The notes below the pieces were generated by a model that made no database searches, was not told the origin of the DNA, and was given only the letters and a program-made list of their open reading frames with translations. Positions 24,601-36,372 of a DNA stretch of 64,000 nt are shown here, one piece after another; positions within the stretch are counted from its first letter, which is position 1, and each line of letters starts with the position of its first letter. This DNA comes from Laburnicola sp. R22_1 (Eukaryota > Ascomycota > Dothideomycetes > Pleosporales > Didymosphaeriaceae): the NCBI GenBank assembly GCA_014281115.1, contig JACONQ010000002.1:4216001-4280000 (forward strand), written 5' to 3'. A program made the position numbers and the translations under genes.

Positions 24601-26217
24601 CTAATACTTAATCCCCAACCTCCACCCCACCACACAAGCCCTCGCCCAAATAAAACACCCCAACGCAACCACATAACAAAGAAACGTCCACACGACAACG
24701 CCCCAATAGAGCCCGCCAGTCGCCGACACCAGACTGCCCGCAATGGGGATACCCGTCAGTGTCCCAAACGACACAATCGTGTAGCACGTGGCGTAGTAGC
24801 GGCCGTATTCGTTTGTATCGCAGAGCTGACCGACGCAGACAGGAGTTAAAGAGATGTTAGAGCCGGACGCGAAGCCGAAGAGGAGGGCGTAGAGCTATGT
24901 GGAAGAGTTAATTAGTGCAGATTGGTGGGCTTGGGGTCGGGGTGCTAGGTACGTACGATGGAGAGGGCCTTTATTGTGGTGGTGGAGGAGGTGGAGGTGG
25001 GGTTTAGAATGGAGGCTGGGAGCCAGAGGGTGACGGTTGTGGCGGTGCAGACTACCAGCATAGCGATCATACTGTGTAGTGTTAGATGAGTTCGTACGGC
25101 GGGGATTGGGAGGTGGTCACCAGTGCATACCTGTTGAAGCGGCCGAGTTTATCGGCCATGATTCCTGCTGCCCAGCGGCCGAGGCAGGATCCGGCGTTTA
25201 AGATGGCGATGAGCTGGTAAGCAAGTGCCGGGGGGATGGATCCTGTTGAGACGGCGAAGGAGGTGAGATATGCGATTGGGACGAACAATGCCCACTCTGT
25301 GCCAATATTAGCTCTTCGCATCGAACCACATATTACACAGGCTTTTCAACTTACCCGTGAAGTAGACGCCAATGGTAAGTAGGAGAAACGCTGGCTGGCG
25401 AAAGATACGCAAATCAGGCATGACCGACTGGCCCAGCTTCGGCGGCAACCTCGAACGTATGAGAGCCACTGCAACACTGCAACACGCCAGGATGATGAAT
25501 CCCATAATCCTCGTCGCCCACGCGAACCCCACCGCGGGGAAAAGCTTCTGCAAGCTTAGCGGGAATATGATACCTCCAAGACTGCCTCCTGCTGCTGCAA
25601 TGCCTGTTGCATTGCCCCTGTTGAGTAGAAAGAAGTGACCGACGGCAGCTAATGCTGGTGTAAAGAGTAAAGAGGTCCCAAGGCCGCCGAGGACACCGAA
25701 TACGAGCATGAAATGCCAGTACGTGGTGCAGAAACCCAGGAGGAACATATTCAGGCAGAGAAAGATGCTTCCGGCGAGAATGAGCAGACGCGGGCCGTGG
25801 GCGTCGAAAACGGGACCAATTTGAATACCGCAGAAGAAGGCGAGGAAGACATACATTCCGAAGATCCATCCGATGGTGCTATCGCTGTAGTCTCTCAGTT
25901 GGTGTTCGGCGATGTAGGTTTGGACTACGGATTTGAAGTTAGCTATGGTCGTTATAAATAATGACTTAGTGGTTTCATGAGACAGACAATTGAACCATCT
26001 CAGCAACGCGCAAAAAGAATGACCTACAGATTCCAATGGTGTTCATCATCCCAAATGCTCCAATGACACCACAGAAAGACCCCAGAACCACGAGCCATGC
26101 CGCTAATCCCCCTTCCGGATAGCTCTCTCGGGGCCCTTCTTCTTCCTCGGCTGGACTAGCATGCTTCTCCTGCGTAACAGCGGCGTGCTCACTACGGCTA
26201 TCTCCCACAGCATTCAT
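24601..26217 (-). CDS. MFS transporter, monocarboxylate-transporter-like
   Basis: A plasma-membrane-type major facilitator of the fungal MCT-like group. Five exons fit in phase: 26,028-26,217, 25,355-25,924, 25,131-25,296, 24,957-25,071 and 24,601-24,894. The introns carry GTAGGT, GTAAGT, GTATGC and GTACGT donors with TAG/CAG acceptors. The product is 444 residues. After a hydrophilic acidic tail comes [16 protein letters not shown], the first helix typical of this group (usually 'P-D-G-G-x-x-A-W'), then [34 protein letters not shown] and [20 protein letters not shown]. The second half holds [22 protein letters not shown] and [20 protein letters not shown]. Monocarboxylates, riboflavin or other small molecules are possible substrates; the sequence does not decide. 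Confidence 0.88.
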
Positions 26218-26338
26218 TATTCAAATATAAGTGCGTTATTGTCGATGACGCGTGGCGGGGCGATTCCTTTTGTCAAAATATGCGGGCGCTAGCGGCACCT
26301 GGGCTTGATGGCCGCGGCCCAGTCGGCGAACGCCGAAG

Positions 26339-27553
26339 CTACCAATTCCGAACGTCGTCCAACTCCGATGGAAGGAGGAGTTGTGATAGTCTTTGGTGGA
26401 GCATATCGCCCTCCGTTTCGGTAGAGATGAAGGGGTCGCCGAGCTCCTCTAGGAGAAGAGGAGGCCAATAGCCCGGACACACGAGGGACACCAAGTTTTC
26501 GACGGCGGCCACTGCGTCGGAGCGGTCGTTGGTGAGGGCGGCTACGAGTTGGGCGAGCATGTGTGTGGCGAAGGAGCTCAGATCAGGCTGGCGGTTGGAT
26601 AGTATGAGATGATTCGGATTATCGGGTAGGCTGAGGAAGGCAATCGCTAACACGATACATACACCGCGCTGATGGTTGCGGTCCCTGGGAAGTAGCACAC
26701 TCGCTGAGTGCCGCACCATATACCAACGTTCGAGGATAAACATGGCATGACCATAGCATGGGAGACTTGGTTTGATGTTCTTGAGTGAGCTATACTCAAC
26801 TTTGGAGGACGGTGAGCCCGGCGTGCTTCCATTGGATCCGAGCAACGTTGTGGCGGCAGTGGCGGTAACGAAAGTGCGTGCTGAGCGGGGTGATGATTGA
26901 AATGGATCTCGTCGAGGGGAAAGAGATGATTGCTGGCTCACGGAAGATTGAGAGCTGGTGGGCGAGCGAGGGCTGGAGGACACCTGAGGGATGGCACATG
27001 ATCGACTGGTAGAAGCTGGGGAATCGACAGAGTCTTGAGAGCATTTTGTGCTTGACGGTGAGATCGGCATGGTAAGATCTGTGTCGTACGCGTTGAATGC
27101 CATCGGGTTAATCGAGATTTTGGGTGCGTTTTGGTGGATGGTTTGGGTCTTAGACGTCTTTTGGTGAGCGTCACGAGAGGAGTTGGTGGTTGCACGCTCG
27201 AGTTCAACATGAGAGAAAGGGATTGCTACTACTGCCTCTTGGGCAGAGTGCTGACCGGTCGTATCATAGGTAGTGGTGCCGCAGGCGACTGGATGGACGT
27301 TGGTGTGGTCTGAATCGACAGTGGAGGAGGGAGGGTGCTGAGGAACTGCAAGCACGGTCTTCTGCTCAGAGCGATAATCGAGGGCGGCGACACGGGCAAC
27401 TGGGTCCATCTCGATGATCTCACGCTGGGCCTGCGCTTCTTTGCGGCTTTCCTTGCTGAAGATGGCCTTGAGGTCTCGCTTGATTAGAGAGGGTGTCTTG
27501 CTGAGGGAGAAGGTACGAAGCCATTGGCTGGTCTTCATCTTCTGTGGAGACAT
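26339..27553 (-). CDS. Unrecognised Ser/Thr-rich protein
   Basis: I do not recognise a family. The frame is open from 27,781, but the first 76 codons look like 5' leader, so I place the start at the ATG at 27,553 (MSPQKMKTSQWLRTFSL), giving 404 residues. The N-terminus is basic (LIKRDLKAIFSKESRKEAQ). The middle is Ser/Thr/Pro-rich and probably disordered. The last 140 residues look globular: HAMFILERWYMVRHSASVLL, GVCIVLAIAFLSLP and VENLVSLVCPGYWPPLLLEE. It precedes the MFS gene on the same strand with 121 bp between them. No intron is evident. Confidence 0.6.
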   Translation of the reverse strand: MSPQKMKTSQWLRTFSLSKTPSLIKRDLKAIFSKESRKEAQAQREIIEMDPVARVAALDYRSEQKTVLAVPQHPPSSTVDSDHTNVHPVACGTTTYDTTGQHSAQEAVVAIPFSHVELERATTNSSRDAHQKTSKTQTIHQNAPKISINPMAFNAYDTDLTMPISPSSTKCSQDSVDSPASTSRSCAIPQVSSSPRSPTSSQSSVSQQSSLSPRRDPFQSSPRSARTFVTATAATTLLGSNGSTPGSPSSKVEYSSLKNIKPSLPCYGHAMFILERWYMVRHSASVLLPRDRNHQRGVCIVLAIAFLSLPDNPNHLILSNRQPDLSSFATHMLAQLVAALTNDRSDAVAAVENLVSLVCPGYWPPLLLEELGDPFISTETEGDMLHQRLSQLLLPSELDDVRNW

Positions 27554-29119
27554 GGTTGCTGAGGTATGAGGTAGGTATGAAAGGGAGGGTAGAGCTGATT
27601 GCAGATGTATTGCAGGTGCTTGTTCTGATGTCTGGTGCAGTGTTGGCGTTTCGAGGCTGAAATGTGCAGCAGCAGACGTGTAGTGTAGAAGAGAAGAGTG
27701 TAGAGGGTTGAGAGGGCGAAGTACTTGTAGAGGGGTTGGCCCAGAATATGACGCGACGCGTCGTGGACGTGATCCGTGCATTCACTGCTGTCAAGCCTCG
27801 AGTGCGGTGAAGCGATGAACGCTCACCAATAGCACGTGCCTCCGCAAAACCGGCGCGTCTTAATGTATCTTTCACTTTCTCTGAATGGATGCATAACCAA
27901 CCCCATCATGCCTCTCAACTTGGTGAAGGATGAGGAAGCTCAACAGTGGCTCCCATCCTAGAGTTGCGACTCGTGGCAACAGAGACCTTACACTCCTTGA
28001 GTGCAACGCTGCCATTTCCATCTGTCGTCATATTCTGCTCATAGATATGGTGTGCGCAATTGTTACTCGAGAAAAGTTACCACAACCAGTCTTCACATTC
28101 ACTGACCTTGCACTTGTAGTTCCACCAAGTCCTTTCCGAATCGACTTCGACAATCTTCCGCTGAGTCAATATATGTGGACGTGATGAATCCCTCGTTCAG
28201 ACGATTTAAGAGAGGCGCAGTTGTAGCAAATCTAGGGAGGCATGTGCCGCTGCGATAGCCCGCGTAGGCATAGGGGAGCGTATTGCCCATCTCAAGCTGC
28301 GTTTATCTCGTTATCTAAAAGGTACGATTATATGACGAGTATATGTGCGACATGGAGAATGACAGTCAGTGGCTCTCTGTGTGCTTCCAAAGTTAGCAGT
28401 GAAAGCAGTATCGCACTCCTGGCCAGAGAAAGAAAGCAACTTATCATACTAGCAACAGAAACCTAAAATCAGCCCTCGATCATGCTCCTGACACACCTTT
28501 CAAAAGGCCACGTCCTCTTATTACTTTCTTTCCAACAGGTTGAACGTACCGGCGCATGCCGACCCAGCTGGCGTCTTCGGCGCTGAGTGCCGCATTCGCA
28601 CTGCATCTTCTAACCGCATCGTGATTTGCCATTGCAACCTCAATTCGTCAACAGCAGGTAAAAAATCTCACGGTAACTCTTCGCTTCAGTACAGTCATAT
28701 GTGAAGTGCGTCGTACGACTTGACGTTGAACAATGTGGGTCCGGTACAAGGTGGCCTGATCCAAGCACCCGGGCCTGCCATACCCGGTCGACCCTGTCAA
28801 AAATGCAACGTGCATACAACACGGCCGGGGCCTACAGAATGGGTTTGTCGTTGGACGGTAGCCGTATTAGCATCTAATTGATTGCATACGGATGGAGGTT
28901 TGTTTACAGTTTTTTTTTCAGGCAGAATCGCATTGTGGTGCTATGTTGTTTTATTAGTGCAGGCACTTGAAAGGCGCTGGGTATCCATGCTCGCTGCTTG
29001 ATAAGGTTCCCTACTCAAATGTTGGACCAGCACCAATGTGTATGGAAAGTCGCATATAATTTGCAATTGTACATGAATCAACGGGCAAGACAAGAAAATC
29101 ATGCTGGCTCCGAGCTAGA
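27554..29119. other. Long intergenic region, no supported gene
   Basis: About 1.5 kb between the start of the unrecognised protein gene and the 3' end of the ferroportin-type gene. It contains only short frames without recognisable domains or codon bias. A 10-base T run lies at 28,910-28,919. I see no RNA gene. Confidence 0.5.
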
Positions 29120-30691
29120 CTATAGGAAGGTGTATGAGGAATAATTGAATCCAGGGGTATGCACCTCCGTCTCCTCCTCAATCGTCGCCAAAACCCTATA
29201 CTTGTCCTTGCCCCTCCTCTCACAACACCTAGAAGCATGCAACAAATGGCCCCTCTTCATCCTCACAAACCCCGCAAAGCACGCCGCACTCATCGCAATA
29301 ACCCCAGCACTGATATACACCGGATACTTGAACTGCTCCGGGCGCGCAAACACCATCGTCGTCGCGAAACTAAACAGTTCGAAAAGATTCTGCAGTGAGG
29401 CTTCGATGGAGGAGAAGGAGCCGCGGGACGCTTCGGGCGCGTCTTCTTGTACTAGGTATTGCACGCAGAGGTCGAAGCCCCAGAGGCCAAGGCGGGAGAG
29501 CGTGACGCCGAGGACGAGGGCGAGCCCGGCGGTTTTGGTTTGAGGGGCGCTGAAGAGGAATAGCCCGAGGGCGAGGGCGATGGCAATGAGTTGCTCGTTG
29601 ATGAACCAGAGGCCTGCGCGTACGGCGCCGATGCGTCGCATCAGGAGAGGGGCTGCACATGTGGCACTGAGCTCCATGATGACAGTTATCAAGCGCATGG
29701 CCGATACGTGCAGCGAAGTAAACCCGAGGGTGAGCAGGTAGGTTGTCATTTGTGAACTGAAGCTCAAGACTGTGAAGTATAGGAGAGCAAGCGAGAAAGA
29801 GGCGAGGAAGGCGGGGTTCAAAGCGTACTCCTTCCATGATCTTAGTGTGTTTGTCAGGGTGGATGTCTCGCGATGAGAACTCGGTGGCGATGTTCGTCGG
29901 CCTTGGGCATCGTGTAGTTCGCTGGAATATTGACCGTTTCTGCCTGCTAAGCCTGGAACCGCTCCGTAGACTTGGGCGATAGCAAAGTATTCCTTTATGT
30001 TTAGCATACGACGTGGGCAGAGAGAGACAAGACTTACAAAAACAACACTTAGAGCATTCTGCCCGAACACGACCCACGTCGCGATCCTTGTCGAATACCC
30101 ATCCACCAAGGATATGCACAGCGGCGCCACCAACTTACACACAAGATCAATCCTCCTCATAGCACTATTCAGATCCTCCCTAGGAACTTTCAAACCCTCT
30201 GCAACCACCACAGCCCAATCCCTCTCCACCGCCACAGTATTGCCTACAAATGCCAATTTCTCAACACAAGCCAGGACCACACACACGGAAAACCACGCAA
30301 TCGTCGTCCATCTACTCTCCGTGGATTTCTGGAGAATCAGAAGAATCAGACAGGAAGCAGCAACCGAAACACGTTGCCAGATGATCGAGTGGCGGACTAC
30401 ACTAAGGCGTTCTTTACTGTCGAGCTGATGGCCTATGGTGGATGAGAGGAGGAAGGCGGCTAGCGAGCGGAAGAGCGCGTAGCAGGAGGCGTAGAAGAGA
30501 GTACTAGGAAAGATAGTAGCGAGGAAGATGACGGCGCTGAACTCGAACGTGCGGGCATTCCATGTGGATAATGTGTGAGACAAGTACAACTTCCACAGTA
30601 CCGATCTAGTCGCTGTGGTCTTTGTTCGGTTGCCATGGTCAAGGTCTGCCTCTAGAGATTCCGGTATATCGCATGCTACTGGAAGGTTCAT
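29120..30691 (-). CDS. Ferroportin-type (SLC40) iron transporter
   Basis: A membrane protein of the ferroportin family, which exports ferrous iron or other divalent metals in animals and plants. The frame is open for 523 codons, but a 45-nt segment (29,993-30,037) has a GTAAGT donor and a TGCTAAACA branch site. Removing it restores VVFEYFAIAQVY, the expected family motif, leaving 508 residues in two exons (30,038-30,691 and 29,120-29,992). The acceptor would be AAG. The first helix, LYLSHTLSTWNARTFEFS, matches the family start; about ten hydrophobic segments follow, and the tail is basic (RMKRGHLLHASRCCERRGKDK). The pogo element at 30,855 begins only 163 bp upstream of the start codon. Confidence 0.87.
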   Translation of the reverse strand: MNLPVACDIPESLEADLDHGNRTKTTATRSVLWKLYLSHTLSTWNARTFEFSAVIFLATIFPSTLFYASCYALFRSLAAFLLSSTIGHQLDSKERLSVVRHSIIWQRVSVAASCLILLILQKSTESRWTTIAWFSVCVVLACVEKLAFVGNTVAVERDWAVVVAEGLKVPREDLNSAMRRIDLVCKLVAPLCISLVDGYSTRIATWVVFGQNALSVVFVSLVSLCPRRMLNIKEYFAIAQVYGAVPGLAGRNGQYSSELHDAQGRRTSPPSSHRETSTLTNTLRSWKEYALNPAFLASFSLALLYFTVLSFSSQMTTYLLTLGFTSLHVSAMRLITVIMELSATCAAPLLMRRIGAVRAGLWFINEQLIAIALALGLFLFSAPQTKTAGLALVLGVTLSRLGLWGFDLCVQYLVQEDAPEASRGSFSSIEASLQNLFELFSFATTMVFARPEQFKYPVYISAGVIAMSAACFAGFVRMKRGHLLHASRCCERRGKDKYRVLATIEEETEVHTPGFNYSSYTFL

Positions 30692-30852
30692 GGTGGATAG
30701 TATAGGAGGCTACTATCCCTGGTCTTGCGAGACAAGACGTAGGTGAGGCGAGTTTCTTTCGAGTTGGAACCTGGAGCCTTGCGTGATGGTCATGTGAGAT
30801 CCCCCGCGCCAGAAAAGAGCAGCCGACGGATGTGGCCTAACCTACAATGGAC
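30692..30852. promoter_or_regulatory. Residual promoter of the ferroportin-type gene
   Basis: Only about 160 bp separate the start codon of the ferroportin-type gene from the transposon insertion. Sequence that was originally adjacent now lies beyond 32,992. No specific element is recognised. Confidence 0.4.
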
Positions 30853-30854
30853 TA

Positions 30855-32989
30855 CTGTAATTAGTCATCTGGCGCTCGGGCTCATCTGACGCCCACTTTT
30901 GACATGTCAACCACCACTACTTTTGAAGTTGTATAGTCCTATATAAATCTAATTATCACGAGATTTTTTAGAGGAGCATTCTTGAAGGTTTGTTTGATTG
31001 ATTGGCAACGATAAATTACGTGCGATACCTCTGTGGGAGGCGTACTTTGCGAGTGCGCGTTGATGGGCCGGATGCCTCCACCACCCCTTTAATGACCGAT
31101 GGATCCTCAACATCAACCTCTGGCTCCTTAATAACACGAGCAGGATGTGCAGGAGCCTTACGGCTACGCGCCTTACCCTTTTTAGACAATTGTATATCGG
31201 CCCTAAGTTGTTTTTCAGCTGCCTTCGCGATCTGCTCTTCCTCACGCGCTGCAGCCTTCAAGCGCTGCTCTTGTAACTTAAGCTCCTTAGCCACAAGCTT
31301 CATACGCTTTCTCTCCTCTATTATAGTAGCTTTGTCTGCCTTTGCTTGTTCCTTAGCGAGCTTTTCCTGGTCCTTTTGGTGTTGTAGTTGTTGTTCTTCA
31401 GCTTCCTTTTGAGCCTGCCTATCGCGAGCGTCTTGAACTTTGGATGGGGACCAGAATACGGCACCACCATGATATTCTGGTGGCGCTATCAAGGGTAGAG
31501 GCTTGCCACGCTGCCGGCGCTTCTTCTCGTTGTATAGAGCGTCTCGTAGGCACTTATTTTCATGCTCTAGTAGTTGTTCGCGTACAGCGAGGGCGTGGAT
31601 CGTATGGCTAAGCTGCTGAGAGCGTTTATCGTAGATATCCTCCACCGTCTGCCTCAGTAAGCGCTCAATCTTCCGCCAATCGCTTGCAGAGAGTATTGAC
31701 GTACTACTCTCGCTCGATGAGGGCCTCTCCATCTCCTTATGCTTGAATCTCTTGAGGATCACCTCTGGATCAAATGGTGATAGCCCAGTAGCTTTAAAAG
31801 CTTTGAGTACTGTATTTTCTTGAAACGCTGTATGCCAGGCACTATAGAAAAGCCGGAAGAAGTCGCGCTTGGTGATAGAGCTGAGCCCTTGGCAGTTATA
31901 CATGAATTGAGTGAGCTCTTGAGTATATGCGGCGGAGAGAGGCTTGAAGAGGCAGACATCGAGCGGCTGCAGCGTATGCGTCGAATGAGGTGGGTATATA
32001 GCAAGGAGGATCCTATTTCGATCACAGTACTCGATAAAGGCCTTTGTAACATGTGAACCATGCCCATCAAGTATTAGAAGCCTTCTTGAGCGCCCTGCCT
32101 TGCTCTTAGTCTCCCGATCGAATACTTGCTGCAGCCATGCCATGCCCACTGTATTATTCGTCCATCCTGAAGGTGATGAGGTTATGAAGCACTTGTGCTC
32201 TGTAGGATTGAGATCTTGTAACCAGCTGTCCTGTATATTGCCGGAGAGCGCTTGGTATATCAAGGAAGGCGTAAGAGTACTGCCGTCGGCGCAGATACAA
32301 GCAATTGTCGTAATCCACTACCTATTGCCGTCTTGAAGCATTTGCTTGATCCCTGCTTCTTTATATCGCCTGCGGGAGAATATACGCTTCATTTTGCTCA
32401 GCACCCCAATCAAGAAGCCCTTCTCGTCCATATTGTATATATTTGCCGGCTCGACGTCGTACTGCTCAATTTTAGATTCTAGAAGCTTGAAATATAAGCT
32501 GTATTTGTATGCGGAATCGGCTTTGTGGCGCTGGGCGTCAATACCAGTAGTCCATCGCGATATGAGCTCGATGTTATGCCGTGCGATATATCGATCAACC
32601 CAGCTTCTTCCAGGCTGTTTTCCTGATATTTCTTGCGCGAAATTTCGTATCATCTACTTCGTAGGAGGTAGGCCACGGCCGCAGAGCTTATCAATATATT
32701 TTAAAAGCTCTAATTCTTGCGCGTTGTTGAGAAGTTGCTGATTTTCGTATTGGGCTGCACGGCTGCCCTGCACCCCGCGAAACCGCCTCGATAGCTTGTT
32801 GCGATCAACGCCGTACTTTTTCGCAATTTGAGAATAATTAGGCTTTTCGCCTATATCGAGCGACTTCAACGCTTCAAGAGCTGCGTCAATCGGGTCCATA
32901 TTGGTGGTTGTAGAGATTTTTGAAATTTTGGTGTGGGCGATGGAAAAGTGGGCGTCAGATGAGCCCGAGCGCCAGATGACTAATTACGG
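30855..32989 (-). mobile_element. Pogo/Fot1-type DNA transposon, 2,135 bp
   Basis: Terminal inverted repeats of 46 bp lie at 30,855-30,900 and 32,944-32,989 with a single mismatch (CTGTAATTAG versus CCGTAATTAG at the outer end). They are flanked by TA at 30,853-30,854 and 32,990-32,991, the target duplication of Tc1/mariner/pogo elements. The interior holds one transposase frame on the minus strand, interrupted by two TAG codons. The high arm identity suggests recent insertion. Confidence 0.93.
31016..32899 (-). pseudogene. Pogo/Fot1-type DDE transposase with two nonsense codons
   Basis: A 628-codon frame (ATG at 32,899) encodes a transposase. It has an N-terminal helix-turn-helix (NYSQIAKKYGVDRNKLSRRF), a CENP-B-like second DNA-binding region (GRSWVDRYIARHNIEL), and a DDE_1 catalytic core with IYNMDEKGF, LLILDGHGSHV and PPHSTHTLQPLDVCLF. 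The C-terminus is Lys/Glu-rich and coiled-coil-like. Two TAG stops break it: one directly before MIRNFAQEI (32,654-32,656) and one between GNR and WITTIA (about 32,303). Everything else stays in frame, so it died recently, probably by C-to-T changes at CAG codons. Whether it can still be mobilised in trans is unknown. Confidence 0.9.
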
Positions 32990-32991
32990 TA

Positions 32992-35900
32992 GTGCTTGGA
33001 CCCTGAAAATCTTGCCGCAGGCTCCGATATCGTCATTCACGATGTTCTGGCGGAATAGACCTCCGCTGCAATCACGTCCACGAGTGCTCACCGTAGCTTC
33101 ACTGCTTTCCAGTCCGATTTCTTCATTACGGGGCGGTTTCTGTGGAACTTCCACCTTGAACAAACCCCACAACTGTAACAGAATAGCTTAGCAAACCAAG
33201 TCAACCCGACTTCGGCGGACAACCTGCGCAGGTGACCAAAAAGTAAGTAATTTGGAGAACCGAGTTCAAGTAGACCCATCAAGCATCTTTTTGGAAGGAT
33301 ACTCATGATTTGGAACAGGAATGCATTATCAATGGATTCCCCACGGCGGTGTCTGCAAATGCAATAGAGCCCTGCACTTTAGATGCGTGACATGGTAGCC
33401 ACACTAGAGCTGCCCCATCTTGAGCACGCAATACTCCATCAACACGAAGGCGGTGTCTCATGAACCGCGATTACCTCGCACCAGTCCAGCTCTCTACCCT
33501 GCAAAACCACACATCCATGCCTCGCATCTCAATCAAGTCCTTGGCTGACATTGCATTTCCTGCACCTTTCCTACAAGGCCCGACTTGAAATCTCCATGTT
33601 CCTGTTCCCGCCTCTTCGGGTGCAGTCCCACATCTACACCGCCCGATGTATAATTCATCCCGCTCCTTGTCCGCCCTCTCTCATCATCAGAGGCTCAGAC
33701 CGTTCTGTCTCCACATCAAATGCAAGGACAGCTCTCGATCCCACTCTTCTAGCCCTATAACGTAATAGGGTCCCGCGCTTCGGCCCGACTGCGACTGTTC
33801 TTAGTCCAGCTAACCGCAGTAGGTAGAGTGTCATGTGCATGGCCGATGGCATACACATAGGACGCGCAGAGGTGGAGTCTGCAAATAAGCCATGAAGAAG
33901 CGGTGGAGTCTGCAATTTAAACCATGATGGAAAGATGGACCAATCATCTATAGGTTCGACTCTTCCTTATCAGGGAGATTATGATCGTAGTCGAAGGTAC
34001 GAAGGTCGGCAAGACCTGGACTCCCATAGCACCGCCACAATCCGAGCGGTAAGCCAGAACACGGAGTTCCCTGCCTTCATCCCAGGTCTCCATGTGAAGT
34101 CGAATTAAAGCAAGTACTAAAATGGATCCTCAATGCAAGGGCATGCCCTGTGAGCCGAGTCTAAGTGGCATAATCGGTTGTTCGCTGTTGTTAAATTAAC
34201 CATCACACTACTCACAGATGCAGGGAGAAGACATGCACATAGGCCGTATGTATGTCAGATTCCACGTGGAATACCGGGGGCCCCGGACTTCTGACCTGTT
34301 TCAGCGTCCAGATCTTGCTCCTACAGTACAGCGAGTAGTCAGGCCAGGCTGGCTCTCCACTCTTTTGAGTGTCGCAACCTCACAGGCACAAAATAAGAGA
34401 GTGCAACGTGGTACTACAGTAACACGGACCCCAGGACCAAAAAAAGCATCCGCCGTACAACAGCACACGAAGTAGGTAGTACGTAGTAGGTAGAATCTCA
34501 GAACGCCGTAGGATGGCGCCTCACATGCCGCCACACTGCATGTCACGTTAGCGCCTGCTCATATACATACGGAATGACAGGCTTTTAATCTTGCTCAGGC
34601 CTAGCTTGAAGGGGTGGCCGGGGTATTTGATTTCCGAATCTGAATCCTAGACGGCATTCTCGTTCGCGTGACCTGCTGCAACGGGCCCCGTCCATGCGGG
34701 ATAGCCTTTGTGGGAAAGGCGGTGTGAAAGTATTCGCTTCCGGATACAGCCCCTTTGTTGCGCAGAGGATGACGACCAGAGGTCATAGAATTTCACGTGG
34801 TAATACAGTTGCCTAGGTACCGATGTAGGCACAATGTTTAAACGAAAGTGTGGCTGGTAGCCCGTTTACCTGTTATTGTCAAGACGCAGGGGTTGACTGA
34901 CGGGCCATCGAATCTGGGTAGCCGTCTCTCATCAGTCAGGAGCGAGCTTCGGAAAAGCCGCTCCAGCCTCACATTTCGCAGGGGTGTACGGAGACGTGGG
35001 GAGACAACTTGACAAGCTGGTGATAGTCGTTGTGCCGCGTCTGAGCTAGAGCGGGCGGGTGTGTAGTCATTAGCAATTAGCCGATGCATACCGAGTTTAG
35101 CGCTGCGACTTCGGGATGATTTTGAAACAGTAGCCGGCCCCCATAGGCTATAGCCGATAAGGAAGGTTGGTTTCGCACCGAGGATTTGGTTGCGTAGGGC
35201 CGTGACAAAAGCATGGGATGCGATCTGGGAGAATGCTCGCGTTGCCGTGCTGAATTGTACACGGGCAGTAGTCGTAAGAACGGCCACGAAGCAACTCGTT
35301 GGAAGATGGGTGGTTCCAGGTTGCATAGCTTCTTTTACATGGTCCCAAAGATGCATGACTCTAATGTAGTGAGCTTTGGCGTTTGTAGTGGTCAAGGCCA
35401 ATATCGCATGAGCCTCCCAGTTGATCTCCGCGTTCGAAGCGGAGGGCAGAGGCCGGACGGCGGAGAGGGAGGGCGAAGCAAAAGGGGGACGATTCATGGT
35501 TCACGAGTGTTGCGGCTGGAGGCCCGGGGCTCGAGGTGGCGGTTGCGTTCACGGTGCCACGGCGCTGCCCACGACGCTGCCCACGACGAGCTCGGCAGGC
35601 GCATCCCCGCCACGTGGGGACGGACGCAGAGGGAAGGCGCGAGAGGGCGGGCTTCTAGAAGAGCAGCAGCAGGAAGGCGCGCATCCCTATAGATGGCACA
35701 CGGCAGCTGCCCGTGTTCTTGGTGAGGGTGCCGTTTCGCGTACCTAGGCAGCGGTAGCAGGTAGAGAGGGCGCAACGGAGAAAGGCAAGCTCGCCTAGCG
35801 CGCGCGGCCCATGGCAACGAGGATTCGACGAGTCCAAGCCGTGGCGCCTCCCACGGCCAGCAGGGGCCGCTGGACGTGGCCGCCCAATGGATGGAGCGAT

Positions 35901-36372
35901 GGGACCTAGGGAATGCCACGGCTCTCCCGGCCGCCTGCCCCCCAACATCCATCGCGACAATCTCCTGTATATCTATCCATCGCGGCGCCCGGCCCCGGTT
36001 CCGTTCATACCACTACTACATACCACTATTGCATACAGAGCCATCGCTACACCTCCGCCGCCGTTCCCTCGTCGCTGGCCACCTGCACCCGCGCCGCAGC
36101 CCTCGCCGTGATCGCCCGCCGTCTCCGTCCGTCGCAGTGGCAGCAGCCGTCCAAGCCAGCCCGGCCGAGCACCACTAGCCCTCGCCGCTGTGATTGGCGG
36201 CCACCAGCACGCCTCGAAGCATTTATATCTTCCGCCGTAGCGCTCTCCGAAGCCCAGCGGTACCTGCTAACCCACAGCGTCCCGCCCGCGCCCCTGCGTC
36301 TTTCCGCCACAGCTGCTCGGCCACCATCCCAGTCGCCAGACGGCCCACATATCTACGCTCCCCCCGTCCGCC
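32992..36372. other. Long gene-poor region and 5' leader of the SFP1-type gene
   Basis: About 3.4 kb without a supported gene. The largest frames (34,838-35,497 minus; 35,913-36,800 plus) have no recognisable domain. A small imperfect tandem repeat (GGTGGAGTCTGCAA) occurs at about 33,871 and 33,902, and GCTGCCCACGAC is doubled near 35,565. The GC-rich part from 35,500 probably carries the promoter, leader and perhaps a first exon of the following gene. Confidence 0.5.

Noticed and set aside
33945..33985. Possible tRNA B-box (GGTTCGACTC) near 33,953
   Set aside because: The flanking bases do not pair into a T-stem and no A-box or acceptor stem was found upstream.
34838..35497. 219-codon minus-strand frame
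   Set aside because: No recognisable domain, composition like random frame in balanced DNA, and no intron or start context in support.
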